From Bacteroidota bacterium (GTDB lineage: Bacteria > Chloroflexota > Anaerolineae > Aggregatilineales > Phototrophicaceae), in NCBI GenBank assembly GCA_027492915.1, contig JAPUDW010000327.1:113657-177656 (forward strand): a DNA stretch of 64,000 nucleotides, given 5' to 3'. The notes under the pieces were generated by a model that ran no database searches, was not told the origin of the DNA, and saw only the letters and a list, made by a program, of their open reading frames with translations. Shown in pieces: positions 36,277-44,843 of the stretch. Both the position numbers and the translations under genes were made by a program. Every line of letters begins with the position of its first letter. Within the stretch, counting starts at the first letter, position 1.

Positions 36277-38667
36277 TTGGCCTCTCAACAATTCACCCAT
36301 AAAGGTTTAACTGCCGCCGAAGTTGCCGAGCGTATCCGCCGGGGCGAAACGAACGCCTTCAAGGCGCGTGTGGGGCGCACCTACTGGCAAATTCTGCGGG
36401 ACAATATCCTTAATATATTCAACATCGTTTTCTTTTTGCTCATGATCGTCGTTTTCGCCTTAAGGGATTATTCCACCGCCGTTTTCGCTGGCTTCAGCGT
36501 CGTCACCAATTCCATCCTTGGCATGTTTCAAGAAATCAGCGCCAAGCGGAAGCTCGACCAACTGGCCGCGCTGGCTGCCAAAGATATTCTTGTCTGGCGC
36601 GATGGGCAGCTTATCGGCATACCCATCCACGACATTGTTAAAGATGATGTCATGCCCATCGAACCCGGTGATCGCCTTGTGGTGGATGGACGCATCATCG
36701 AAAGCGATAGTTTGGAAATGGACGAGTCGCAGTTAACGGGTGAATCCGACGCGATCTTTAAGGAGGCCGGGGCGGAAGTCCACTCCGGTTCCTTTTGTAC
36801 GGCGGGTACGGGCGTCATGCTGGTCACCCGTGTGGGCAAAGACAGCACCATCAACAACCTGTCCACCATCGCCAAAGTTTACAAAAATGTTTTGACACCC
36901 ACGCAGCGTCGCTTGGCCGCCGTGGTTCAGGTCGCGCTCATCGTCATGCTGATCGTGATGCCGATGTTGTTGATCGCCGGTTATCTGGCTGAACTCAACG
37001 GTTTGGAAATCGTTCGCAGCTTAGTGGTGTTCGTCAGCAGTATCGTTCCACAGGGGTTGGTGCTAACCGCTATCCTGTCACTGACCATCGGCGCGATCAG
37101 CATCAGCCGCTTTCAAACCCTCATTCAGCGTGTGAATGCGGTCGAGTCGATGGCGAATGTGACCGTGCTGTGTTTCGATAAGACGGGTACCCTGACGCGA
37201 AATCTGCTTACAGTCAGCGAAATCATCCCTCTCAATAACCGCGCAATGCCGGATTTGCAGGCTGACCTCCGACGTTACACAAGCAGCTTATCCTATAAAA
37301 ACCGCACGGCTGCCGCAATTGCCGAGGTGCTGCCCCCTTCAAACAGCGGCGAGGCGCAGGTCAAACAGGCTGAAATCCCGTTCAATTCCAGCCGCAAGTG
37401 GGGCGCAGTCAGTTTTGCCGACAGCACCCTAATTCTTGGCGCACCGGAACGGGTTATTAACGCGACCAAGAATGCCGAAGCCGCCGAAAAAGCTAAAACG
37501 CTGGCTGAACAAGGGATGCGCGTTTTGGGGTTTGCCCGTGCGGGTGAACTGCCGGTAGATGGGCAACTGAACGGCAGCACCGAGGCGCAGGCGCTGATCG
37601 TGCTGAATGACCAGATTAGGCCGGATATTCAAGATACGCTGGCTGCCTTCCGCCAGCAAAATGTGGCGCTCAAGGTGATTTCGGGCGACAACCTTGAAAC
37701 CGTTCGCTCGATTGCGACGGCTTCCGGTATGCAAATCCGTAAGGCGTACACAGGCGACCAACTCGAAGGTATGAACGACAACGAACTTCAAGCAGCGGTG
37801 GTCAATGCCGATCTGTTCGCCCGTATCGAGCCGGATACCAAACGACGTATTATCGCCGCCCTCAAGCGCGAAGGTGAATATGTCGCAATGGTGGGTGATG
37901 GTGTGAATGACGTGCCAGCGCTCAAAGAGGCGCACCTCGCCATCGCCATGAATGACGGCGCACAGATCGCGAAGGATGTGGCCGAAATTGTCCTGCTGAA
38001 CAATGCCATGTCCACGCTGCCGAAAGCTTTCGAAGAGGGTAAAGAGATTACCCAGACTATTTTCAGCAGCATCAAGTTATTCCTCGCGAAGAACTTTTAC
38101 ACCATCGTCCTCATTTTCTTCGTCGGCTTTATGACGCTGCCATTCCCCACCAGCCCTGTCCAGATTAGCTGGGTGACGCTGGGTACGGTCAACATTCCGG
38201 CGACGTTGATTGCCTTCAAGATCATTCGCCCCAAACCGATGGCGAAGTTCCGCAAAGATGTGCTGGAATACGTGATTACCGCCGGAACAATCGGGGCGGT
38301 CATTGTGGCGTTGATGTATGTGGTGGCCTATTACGGGTCGGGGGAAAATGTACACGCCGCCCGCAGCGTTGTGACGATGTTTATCGCTCTCTTTGGTACG
38401 CTCATCTTCTGGAATACGTGCGGGGTCGAAATTTTCGAACCACATACCTATGCCCCCCGCTGGCGAATTATGGTGCTGGGTATCATCCTCACAGTCTTGA
38501 CGATGATCGTGCCGTTTATTCTGTCCGAGTTCTTCGCCTTTGTACCCCCTGACGGGTTGTTGTGGGCGCTCATCCTATCCTGTTTCTTGTTAACCGCTGC
38601 GTTTTTGCATGTTTTCACCCGTAACCGCAGCATCATCGAGCAGTTATGGGAGTTGTTCAAGCCGTAG
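36277..38667 (+). CDS. P-type cation ATPase, CtpE-like
   Basis: A 796-residue P-type ATPase with no N-terminal metal domain. The actuator motif is DESQLTGESDAI, the membrane motif is SIVPQGLVLTAIL (a Pro-Gln-Gly motif instead of CPC), the phosphorylation site is CFDKTGTLTRN, and the hinge is [15 protein letters not shown]. This pattern resembles mycobacterial CtpE, linked to Ca2+, rather than P1B metal pumps. TTG 36277 is the start, with AGGAG 10 bases upstream. It lies just right of the tRNA, in DNA richer in G+C. Confidence 0.85.
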   Translation: MASQQFTHKGLTAAEVAERIRRGETNAFKARVGRTYWQILRDNILNIFNIVFFLLMIVVFALRDYSTAVFAGFSVVTNSILGMFQEISAKRKLDQLAALAAKDILVWRDGQLIGIPIHDIVKDDVMPIEPGDRLVVDGRIIESDSLEMDESQLTGESDAIFKEAGAEVHSGSFCTAGTGVMLVTRVGKDSTINNLSTIAKVYKNVLTPTQRRLAAVVQVALIVMLIVMPMLLIAGYLAELNGLEIVRSLVVFVSSIVPQGLVLTAILSLTIGAISISRFQTLIQRVNAVESMANVTVLCFDKTGTLTRNLLTVSEIIPLNNRAMPDLQADLRRYTSSLSYKNRTAAAIAEVLPPSNSGEAQVKQAEIPFNSSRKWGAVSFADSTLILGAPERVINATKNAEAAEKAKTLAEQGMRVLGFARAGELPVDGQLNGSTEAQALIVLNDQIRPDIQDTLAAFRQQNVALKVISGDNLETVRSIATASGMQIRKAYTGDQLEGMNDNELQAAVVNADLFARIEPDTKRRIIAALKREGEYVAMVGDGVNDVPALKEAHLAIAMNDGAQIAKDVAEIVLLNNAMSTLPKAFEEGKEITQTIFSSIKLFLAKNFYTIVLIFFVGFMTLPFPTSPVQISWVTLGTVNIPATLIAFKIIRPKPMAKFRKDVLEYVITAGTIGAVIVALMYVVAYYGSGENVHAARSVVTMFIALFGTLIFWNTCGVEIFEPHTYAPRWRIMVLGIILTVLTMIVPFILSEFFAFVPPDGLLWALILSCFLLTAAFLHVFTRNRSIIEQLWELFKP

Positions 38668-38700
38668 GCCAGAAGAATACCTCACCAACCGTTTCTTGCA

Positions 38701-38731
38701 GGGGAGCACCTATGTGTGCTCCCCTATTTTT
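38701..38731 (+). terminator. Rho-independent terminator after the CtpE-like ATPase
   Basis: GGGGAGCAC (38701-38709) pairs perfectly with GTGCTCCCC (38716-38724) around a 6-base loop, followed by TATTTTT. Confidence 0.88.
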
Positions 38732-38785
38732 GTCTTTCGTAGAGAATGGTCTCAGAGCATGTTGAAAAAGATCGAATTGGAATTT

Positions 38786-38866
38786 TGTAGGGGCGCAAGG
38801 CTTGCGCCCTCCGCATCATTAACCACAAACATTTTCTATTCGTAGGGAATGGTCTCAGACCATTCC
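38786..38866. repeat. Dispersed palindromic repeats, two copies
   Basis: A TGTAG-GGGCGCAAG hairpin (38786-38810) and a CGTAG-GGAATGGTCT hairpin (38846-38866). Both have a GTAGGG lead and arms that are perfect inverted repeats. The second type recurs at 40796 and 43638, the first type at 43680. Confidence 0.7.
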
Positions 38867-39014
38867 GTTTCTCGAAAATATGCGGGGCAACGGCTTTTAA
38901 ACGCCCTCTCAGCCCCAAGTTATCTATATGATCTACGGTTGTTTACTGCGGACTATTTAATCCCCGATCTCGCGTTATACTCGCTAAAAATTACGAACCA
39001 ACAAGAGCTAAAAA

Positions 39015-39791
39015 ATGAGCTTATTGAACATTGTTGTTATCTTTGTCGCGGCGATGCTTGCCGGAGCGCTCAATTCGGTGGCGGGTGGCGGCAGCTTCAT
39101 CTCGTATCCGGCGCTGGTTTTCGGCGGGGTGCCGCTGATTAACGCCAACACCACCAGCACAATTGCCCTGTGGCCGGGGACAGTCGCCAGTGTATTCGCC
39201 TACCGCAAAGAAATCGCCAACGAACGGGCTGGCATGTGGCCTTTACTGGTCGCCAGTTTCTTCGGTGGGCTTATCGGCGCACACATCCTGCTGCATACCA
39301 CCGAAAATACCTTCGCACGTCTGCTGCCTTTCCTGCTGCTGCTGGCAACGCTGTTGTTTGCCTTTAGCAAGCGCCTCAGTGGTTGGGTTCGTAAGTCGAT
39401 TTCCGGCACCAAACTTCCCGCTTCCACGCTGAAGGGCGGCGTAGTCGTTTTTCAATTCATCATCGGCGTGTACGGCGGCTTCTTTGGCGGCGGCATCGGG
39501 ATTATGATGCTGGCAGCATTCGGTTTGCTGGGCATGGATAACATCCACCGGATGAATGGGCTTAAGACGGTCATGGCGACCATCATTAACGGTGTCGCGG
39601 TCGTCCTGTTTGTCATCAACGGCGTGATCTATTGGCCGCAGGCGGTGGTGATGATCGTCGGTGCCATCATCGGTGGCTATGCGGGCGCCACCTTTGCCCA
39701 GCGGCTTAATCCGGCGCGGGTGCGGCAGTTCGTGATCGTGGTCGGCTGTGTGATGACCTGTATTTTCTTCTACCGCACGTATTTGGCGTAA
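39015..39791 (+). CDS. TauE/SafE-family sulfite/anion exporter
   Basis: A 258-residue membrane protein with about eight helices. The family repeats are clear: GALNSVAGGGSFISYPAL in the first half and GVYGGFFGGGIGIMMLAAF in the second. It probably exports a sulfur-containing or other small organic anion; the substrate is unknown. It starts at ATG 39015 and stands alone. Confidence 0.88.
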   Translation: MSLLNIVVIFVAAMLAGALNSVAGGGSFISYPALVFGGVPLINANTTSTIALWPGTVASVFAYRKEIANERAGMWPLLVASFFGGLIGAHILLHTTENTFARLLPFLLLLATLLFAFSKRLSGWVRKSISGTKLPASTLKGGVVVFQFIIGVYGGFFGGGIGIMMLAAFGLLGMDNIHRMNGLKTVMATIINGVAVVLFVINGVIYWPQAVVMIVGAIIGGYAGATFAQRLNPARVRQFVIVVGCVMTCIFFYRTYLA

Positions 39792-39879
39792 AGAGTCGTC
39801 AGTCAAAACATTACAAATCTCGGTAGTGATCATCTTGTAAGTGATCCAAGTTAAAGGTAATAAATGGTACGCTCACTAT

Positions 39880-39905
39880 GTAGGGATGAGGCGTGCCTCA
39901 TCCGC
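39880..39905. repeat. Dispersed palindromic repeat
   Basis: GTAG followed by GGATGAGGC-GT-GCCTCATCC (39884-39903), a perfect 9-bp hairpin in the gap after the TauE/SafE gene. It belongs to the GTAGGG-led family of this region. Confidence 0.65.
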
Positions 39906-39994
39906 TCCACTCCATTCAGTCATTTAATCTCTGCCCTTCAACTGCCTTTGTCTTGTATTTAACTTGAAACTTGTCACTTGCAACTTCAAACTCA

Positions 39995-40483
39995 TCACTC
40001 GATATTGTATTCCAACCACTTCATTAACCATTGGGTAGATTGTTTGAGATACTCATCATTACTCTCTAAATAGTGCTGATAAAGGGGTAATCCGAGCCTA
40101 ACTTTGTCTCGAAGGCTCCGTGCCCATGAGAGGTACTTAGATTGCTCCATAGCCCCAACCCATTGATGGTAATACTCATAGATACAAAGATCGGCTAACA
40201 AATCGATAAGGTGATAGATTTTGTTTGTAGATTTCGTTTCTTGGAGTATTTCGATAAGAACCGGTGTGACTTGATGCGGTAAATCATTTTGCATCATGCG
40301 CGTTGGCCCACCCCAATCCTCATGATCTGCAATTCCCTGTGGATAAAGAAGCTCGCTTAATTCCGCAAACGCATTTGAATATATTTCTCCTTTTGCGTCA
40401 TGTTCGTGAATGGCACGAATTAACTGCGGCACTTGCTCTGCGCCCAATTGTTTCCAATCAATACGATCAAGGTTGGTTAACAT
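39995..40483 (-). CDS. Hypothetical helical protein
   Basis: A 162-residue soluble, mostly helical protein, rich in Leu, Glu and aromatic residues (SELLYPQGIADHEDWGG, LIDLLADLCIYEYYHQW). It resembles HEAT-like or immunity-type proteins in style, but I cannot name a family. The start is ATG 40483. It stands alone between repeat-bearing gaps. Confidence 0.55.
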   Translation of the reverse strand: MLTNLDRIDWKQLGAEQVPQLIRAIHEHDAKGEIYSNAFAELSELLYPQGIADHEDWGGPTRMMQNDLPHQVTPVLIEILQETKSTNKIYHLIDLLADLCIYEYYHQWVGAMEQSKYLSWARSLRDKVRLGLPLYQHYLESNDEYLKQSTQWLMKWLEYNIE

Positions 40484-40563
40484 GGCTCGACACCCTTATC
40501 TACAACGATAATGATCATTTGATAAATGATATTTCCTGATGCAAAAAATTGTAGATGCTCATT

Positions 40564-40590
40564 TGTAGGGACGCATCGTGCTGCGTCCAT
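40564..40590. repeat. Dispersed palindromic repeat
   Basis: TGTAG followed by GGACGCA-TCGTGC-TGCGTCC (40569-40588), a 7-bp hairpin of the GTAGGG-led family. Confidence 0.6.
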
Positions 40591-40791
40591 CTCTCCATCT
40601 CCACACCCAACGCTTAAACCTCATCTCACGAAAGTTTGAATCCACAAACCTTTTCTACCTAAAACCAACCATCCACCAACCTTCTTAACACACTTCATCC
40701 CTCAAAATGGTTAATACCAACAGCGCTTAAAAGCTACCAAATGTTCTTCCAAATGGTCACCCTTTCGCTGTTCACATCTGCTATGCTTTTC

Positions 40792-40816
40792 GTAGGGAAT
40801 GGTCTGAGACCATTCC
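40792..40816. repeat. Dispersed palindromic repeat, GGAATGGTCT type
   Basis: CGTAG followed by GGAATGGTCT and AGACCATTCC separated by one base. It is identical to the copy at 38846 except for the central base. Confidence 0.7.
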
Positions 40817-41424
40817 GTTGACGTGGTTTTCTCACCCACATGCAACTTAACAACCACAGCTGCAAAATGCGCACCAAATCGTCACTTATTTCGCGCCGCC
40901 TCTGCCGCTTGTTCCGCTTATTTGCCTTTGACTGTTGACTGTCGACTAAAGACTAATTTTGCAGCAAACATTGCAGCAGCACTCTACCGTCTACCGCTGC
41001 AAATAAAAAGTTTGGCAATCTTGGCGGCAGCACACTTAATGACCGTTTTCGCCAACTTTGCCAATAATTTAGCCGAAAAGTATGGTTGATGGCATGAAAA
41101 TTGCCAATTGAAATTGCCGAAATCGGTACGTGCCAACTTTGCCAACTGTCTTAACTCCCTGTTACTACGGGCTATCGCGTACTGAGCTTGCGAAGGTAGC
41201 CGATGTGGGTTGGGGATGGGGTTTCCGACATTTCTGACATTGACGACATTTGTGACAAATCGAGGATTCTCAACAGCAACAACAGCATTATTTAAGGGAG
41301 AAATATTGAGAAAGATGAGAATAAAAACTGCAACAGTTGCAACTTTTTCAACATTTCGAACTTTTATGGCGGAAAAAAGGTTTATGTCGTCGCCGACTTC
41401 GCCGACATAAAAACTGCTCTTGTC

Positions 41425-41534
41425 TGGAGCAAAAAGCCAATCGCTAATTGCTAACTGCTCTTGAATTGACTGGCGACTGATAGCTGATGACTTTGATTGG
41501 AGCTAAAAGCCAATCGCTAACCGCTAAAAGCTGC
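41425..41534. repeat. Imperfect direct repeat before the DeoR gene end
   Basis: TGGAGCAAAAAGCCAATCGC (from 41425) and TGGAGCTAAAAGCCAATCGC (from 41498) begin two copies of about 35 bases, 73 bases apart. They lie next to the 3' end of the DeoR-family gene. Confidence 0.5.
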
Positions 41535-41537
41535 TTG

Positions 41538-42317
41538 CTACACCATCACGAGGTAAACACCCCGCTCGCGGATTTGTTCGGCGGTGTCGCTGTCCAAGCT
41601 GGTATCCGTCACCAGCGTGTGAATGGTTTCGAGGGTGGTGACCTGCGCCAGCGCCGACTGCTCGAACTTGCTGCTGTCGGTCACAACAATGACGTGATCG
41701 CCAATCGCCATGTAAGAGCGGAACAACTCGGCCTCCTCTGGCGTTTCGGCACTGATGCCGCGCCCCACCGAAATCCCCTTCGCGCCGATAATCACCTTAT
41801 CCACCTGCAACTGTGCCAACACCGTGCGCGAAAGGGTTCCCCGAACCGCCTGCTCTTCGGGGTCAACTGTGCCGCCGAGCATAATCACCTTATGCCGTTC
41901 CTGCTGGAGCAGTTCGACCACCACCAGCAGCGAATCGGTCACAATGGTCAGGTCGTGGTGCTGACCCAGATGCCGCGCGACCGATAACCCCGTACTGCCA
42001 CCGGAGATCAGCAGCGTTTCGCCATCCTGAATGAGACCAGCCGCAGCCTGCCCGATACGCGCTTTTTCGGCAGCATGGCTTTTCTGGCGCAGGTCAATCG
42101 GCGTTTCGCGCGTGGCAACCGATTGCAAACGCATGACACCGCCATGTACCCGTTGGACGGCGTTCTGGGCAGCAAGGGTCGCTAGATCGCGGCGAATGGT
42201 GGCATCGCTCACGTCAAACATTTCGCTGAGTTCCGGTACGCTGATCCGACCGCGTTCACTCACCAGTTGGATGATATGGTTCTGGCGTTCCAGTGAAACA
42301 AAATCGGTGTGGGTCAT
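41538..42317 (-). CDS. DeoR/GlpR-family repressor of the sugar locus
   Basis: A 259-residue repressor. The N-terminal HTH reads RISVPELSEMF with VSDATIRRDLATLAA, the DeoR signature. The C-terminal DeoRC sensor domain shows LLISGGSTGLSVARHL and KVIIGAKGISVGRGI, which binds a phosphorylated sugar. It is divergent from the amidohydrolase-AgaS-ABC-GH114-GH4 genes and is the likely repressor of that set; AgaR, which controls galactosamine use in enterobacteria, is of the same family. Confidence 0.88.
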   Translation of the reverse strand: MTHTDFVSLERQNHIIQLVSERGRISVPELSEMFDVSDATIRRDLATLAAQNAVQRVHGGVMRLQSVATRETPIDLRQKSHAAEKARIGQAAAGLIQDGETLLISGGSTGLSVARHLGQHHDLTIVTDSLLVVVELLQQERHKVIMLGGTVDPEEQAVRGTLSRTVLAQLQVDKVIIGAKGISVGRGISAETPEEAELFRSYMAIGDHVIVVTDSSKFEQSALAQVTTLETIHTLVTDTSLDSDTAEQIRERGVYLVMV

Positions 42318-42435
42318 ATCAGACTGCCTTTTCGTTCAATCATCATTTAAGCGGGTTTGCCGACGGCAAAATCCCTACAAGTCGTCGTGGTGTCATATCT
42401 TTTCAGCATTTTATCATTAATCTTGCGCGAAATGC

Positions 42436-42494
42436 TTGCACAAATTTTAAAACGCGCATAATATAAGCGCAAATGAACACAAACGCGCATAATA
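42436..42494 (+). promoter_or_regulatory. Promoter with 14-bp direct repeats (DeoR operator candidate)
   Basis: TTGCAC (42436-42441), 17 bases, TAATAT (42459-42464) form a promoter toward the amidohydrolase. The 14-mer AAACGCGCATAATA occurs at 42450-42463, over the -10 box, and again at 42481-42494. The period is 31 bases, about three helix turns. DeoR-family repressors bind spaced direct repeats, so this is a strong operator candidate. Confidence 0.6.
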
Positions 42495-42534
42495 GATTGC
42501 CTATTCATGCACACATCGCGCGAAGGATGCTGCT

Positions 42535-43590
42535 GTGGACACACCTCAACCCCAACTCGCACTTGATGATTTTCACCCTGTACCGCGCCTATCGGTCAAA
42601 ACGACGACCGTACTGACGCCGCGCTTCCCAGTCATTGACGCCCACAATCACTTAATGGCACCTTTTGGTGGCGGTTGGGATAAAAAGCCGTTATCCCAAC
42701 TCCTCGATATTTTAGATGCGGCGAACGTGCGCATGTATGTTGACCTTGATGGCGGTTGGGGTGAGGAATACCTGAACGCGCATCTGGATTATTTCAAAGC
42801 GCCTGCCCCTGACCGCTTCATGGTGTTTGGTGGTGTGGATTGGGCGAAGTGGGCAGAGATGGGCGACAAGTTCCCCGAATGGGCGGCTGACCGTTTCCGC
42901 CAACAGGTAGCACGGGGCGCACAGGGACTCAAAATATGGAAGCCGTTTGGTTTGCACGTCAAAGACCACAATGGGCAGTTGGCGAAGATTGATGACCGGC
43001 GGCTCGCCCCGATCTGGGCGACGGCGGGTGAACTCGGAATGCCGGTGCTGATCCATGTGGCTGATCCGGTGGCGTTCTTCGACCCGCTTGACGCGACCAA
43101 CGAACGATGGGACGAACTCCACGCGCATCCCGACTGGCAGTTCCCCAGCCCGCCGTTCCCCAGCTTCATGAGCATTCTAAATGGCCTCGCCAACCTCGTT
43201 AGCAATCATCCGCAGACGACGTTTATTGGGGCGCATGTCGGCTGTTACTCCGAGAATTTGGAGTGGGTGGGGGCGCTGCTCGACCGCTGCCCGAACTTTT
43301 ATATCGACCCCAGCGCACGCATTTCGGAACTCGGTCGCCAACCTTACGCGGCACGGCGGTTCTTCTTGAAATACGCCGACCGTATCTTGTTCGGGACGGA
43401 TGCGGGGGCGGAACTGGATTACTACCGCTTATGCTACCGCTTCTACGAAACCGACGACGAGTATTTTAACTACGGCCTTTCAGAAACGCCGGGGCAAGGG
43501 CGCTGGTCTGTTTACGGTTTATACCTGCCGGATGATGTGTTGAAAAAGTTCTATTACGACAACGCGGCGCGGGTGCTGTTGGGGCAATAG
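42535..43590 (+). CDS. Amidohydrolase_2-family TIM-barrel hydrolase
   Basis: A 351-residue enzyme of the metal-dependent amidohydrolase/decarboxylase group. Metal ligands are seen in VIDAHNHLMAP (about residues 36-46), LIHVAD, FIGAHVGCYS and FGTDAGAE. GTG 42535 has AAGGA about 8 bases upstream. The substrate is unknown. As first gene under the DeoR-type operator it probably acts on a product of the same sugar, for example an acyl or lactone derivative; this is inference. Confidence 0.8.
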   Translation: MDTPQPQLALDDFHPVPRLSVKTTTVLTPRFPVIDAHNHLMAPFGGGWDKKPLSQLLDILDAANVRMYVDLDGGWGEEYLNAHLDYFKAPAPDRFMVFGGVDWAKWAEMGDKFPEWAADRFRQQVARGAQGLKIWKPFGLHVKDHNGQLAKIDDRRLAPIWATAGELGMPVLIHVADPVAFFDPLDATNERWDELHAHPDWQFPSPPFPSFMSILNGLANLVSNHPQTTFIGAHVGCYSENLEWVGALLDRCPNFYIDPSARISELGRQPYAARRFFLKYADRILFGTDAGAELDYYRLCYRFYETDDEYFNYGLSETPGQGRWSVYGLYLPDDVLKKFYYDNAARVLLGQ

Positions 43591-43637
43591 AACCCCATCC
43601 ACACCCCTACTCCCTCAGGGCGAGATGAGTAAAACGC

Positions 43638-43704
43638 GGAATGGTCTGAAGCCATTCCCTACGAGATCAAAAATACGATGGGCGTACAACCGTGCGCCCC
43701 TACA
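43638..43704. repeat. Two dispersed palindromic repeats, reversed orientation
   Basis: GGAATGG-N7-CCATTCC-CTACG (43638-43663) and GGGCGTAC-AACC-GTGCGCCC-CTACA (43680-43704). Both end in CTAC(G/A), so they are in the opposite orientation to the copies at 38786-38866. Confidence 0.6.
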
Positions 43705-43718
43705 AAAGGATTTAAGGA

Positions 43719-44780
43719 ATGGTCGAAGCCGGAACATACACCCGAACCGAAATTTTCTCGCAGCCAGAAGCGTGGGCGAAAACGCTGCAACAGTTGCATT
43801 CGCTCACGGCGGAAATAAGCGCCGTGTTTCAACAGGGCAGCTTTCAGGCGGTGCTGTTCACAGGCTGCGGCTCGACGTACTACCTCGCCATTGCGGCGGC
43901 GGCAGTCTGCCAGCAGCTAACCGGGATTCCCGCGCGGGGGCTGCCTGCCTCGGAAATCTGGTTGTATCCCGACTCGGCTTATATCCCGACCCAACAAACG
44001 CTGCTGGTCGCCATCAGCCGTTCAGGTGAAACGACCGAAACGCTGCGGGCGGTCGAGTCATTTAAAGCGCATGGGCAGGGCAAAGTGATCACGCTGTCGT
44101 GCTATGGCGACATGCCGCTGGCAACGGCGGGTGACCTGAACCTCGTGCTGGACGCAGGGCAAGAACAGAGCGTCGCCCAAACCCGCGCGTTCAGCGTGCT
44201 GTACCTCGGCACCGTGTTCCTGTCGGCGCTGTGGGCGGGAAAAACGGATCTGCTCGACACGATGAACAAGCTGCCGGAAGCGGGGACGAATCTACTGCGG
44301 GATTATGCCGACCGCGCCAAGCAGTTGGGCGGCGATTTAACCCTCGACCGCTTCTACCTGCTCGGTTCTGGTTTGCGCTACGGCTTGGCGGCAGAAGTCA
44401 GCCTAAAACTCAAAGAAATGTCACTCAGCCACAGCGAACCCTTTCATTTCCTCGAATATCGCCACGGCCCGATGTCGATGGTTACGCCCAAGACGCTGAT
44501 CTACGGCATGGTGTCGGAGGCGAACCACGCGGCAGAAGCGCTGGTGTTGGCTGAGATGAAGGCACGCGGGGCGCAAATCCTGAGCCTCGGTGAAGCGGAT
44601 ACGGATGTGGTGTTTAAGTCTGGTGTGCCGGAGGCGGTGCGGAATGTGCTGTACCTGCCGGTGGCGCAGTTGATTGCGTTCGAGCGTTCGCTGGCGAAGG
44701 GGTTGAATCCCGACCGCCCGAATAACCTCGAAACGGTTGTACGTTTGGATGGAAACGGTCACGCGACTCAAACCGCGTAA
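43719..44780 (+). CDS. agaS: SIS-domain sugar isomerase/deaminase, AgaS/GlmS-like
   Basis: A 353-residue protein with two SIS domains. The first shows FTGCGSTYYLAIAAAAVCQQ and VAISRSGETTETLRAV; the second shows YLLGSGLRYGLAAEVSLKLK and FLEYRHGPMSMV. There is no glutaminase domain. AgaS-type enzymes deaminate and isomerise galactosamine 6-phosphate. This specificity is inferred from the GH114 gene and the DeoR regulator in the same locus; a general aminosugar isomerase is the alternative. The start is ATG 43719 with AAGGA upstream. Confidence 0.78.
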   Translation: MVEAGTYTRTEIFSQPEAWAKTLQQLHSLTAEISAVFQQGSFQAVLFTGCGSTYYLAIAAAAVCQQLTGIPARGLPASEIWLYPDSAYIPTQQTLLVAISRSGETTETLRAVESFKAHGQGKVITLSCYGDMPLATAGDLNLVLDAGQEQSVAQTRAFSVLYLGTVFLSALWAGKTDLLDTMNKLPEAGTNLLRDYADRAKQLGGDLTLDRFYLLGSGLRYGLAAEVSLKLKEMSLSHSEPFHFLEYRHGPMSMVTPKTLIYGMVSEANHAAEALVLAEMKARGAQILSLGEADTDVVFKSGVPEAVRNVLYLPVAQLIAFERSLAKGLNPDRPNNLETVVRLDGNGHATQTA

Positions 44781-44843
44781 GCCGCGTTGTCATCGTTGTT
44801 TGCGAAACGTCTATTGCCAGTTTTAAGACAAAGGATGTTCACA

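Larger units (their letters stand above)
38668..39014. other. Gap with terminator and three palindromic repeats
   Basis: This 347-base gap holds a terminator (38701-38731), a damaged GAATGGTCTC repeat (about 38741-38760), a GGGCGCAAG/CTTGCGCCC hairpin preceded by TGTAG (38786-38810) and a perfect GGAATGGTCT/AGACCATTCC palindrome (38846-38866) preceded by CGTAG. No gene is supported. Confidence 0.7.
40484..41537. other. Long gene-free region with degenerate repeats
   Basis: About 1.05 kb without a supportable gene. It contains two GTAGGG-led palindromes (40564-40590 and 40793-40817). Many short degenerate repeats follow, such as CCAACTTTGCCAA (about 41130), TGACTGTTGACTGTCGACTA (about 40928), and CGACATTTCTGACATTGACG (about 41226). 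The unit AAAAGCCAATCGCTAA occurs twice (41432 and 41504). Reading frames here consist of these repeats and are not credible genes. Confidence 0.6.

Noticed and set aside
40823..41410. Two plus-strand reading frames in the 1-kb gap (40823-41089 and 41210-41410)
   Set aside because: They are low-complexity, built from the degenerate repeats of the region, and lack a ribosome binding site or family resemblance.
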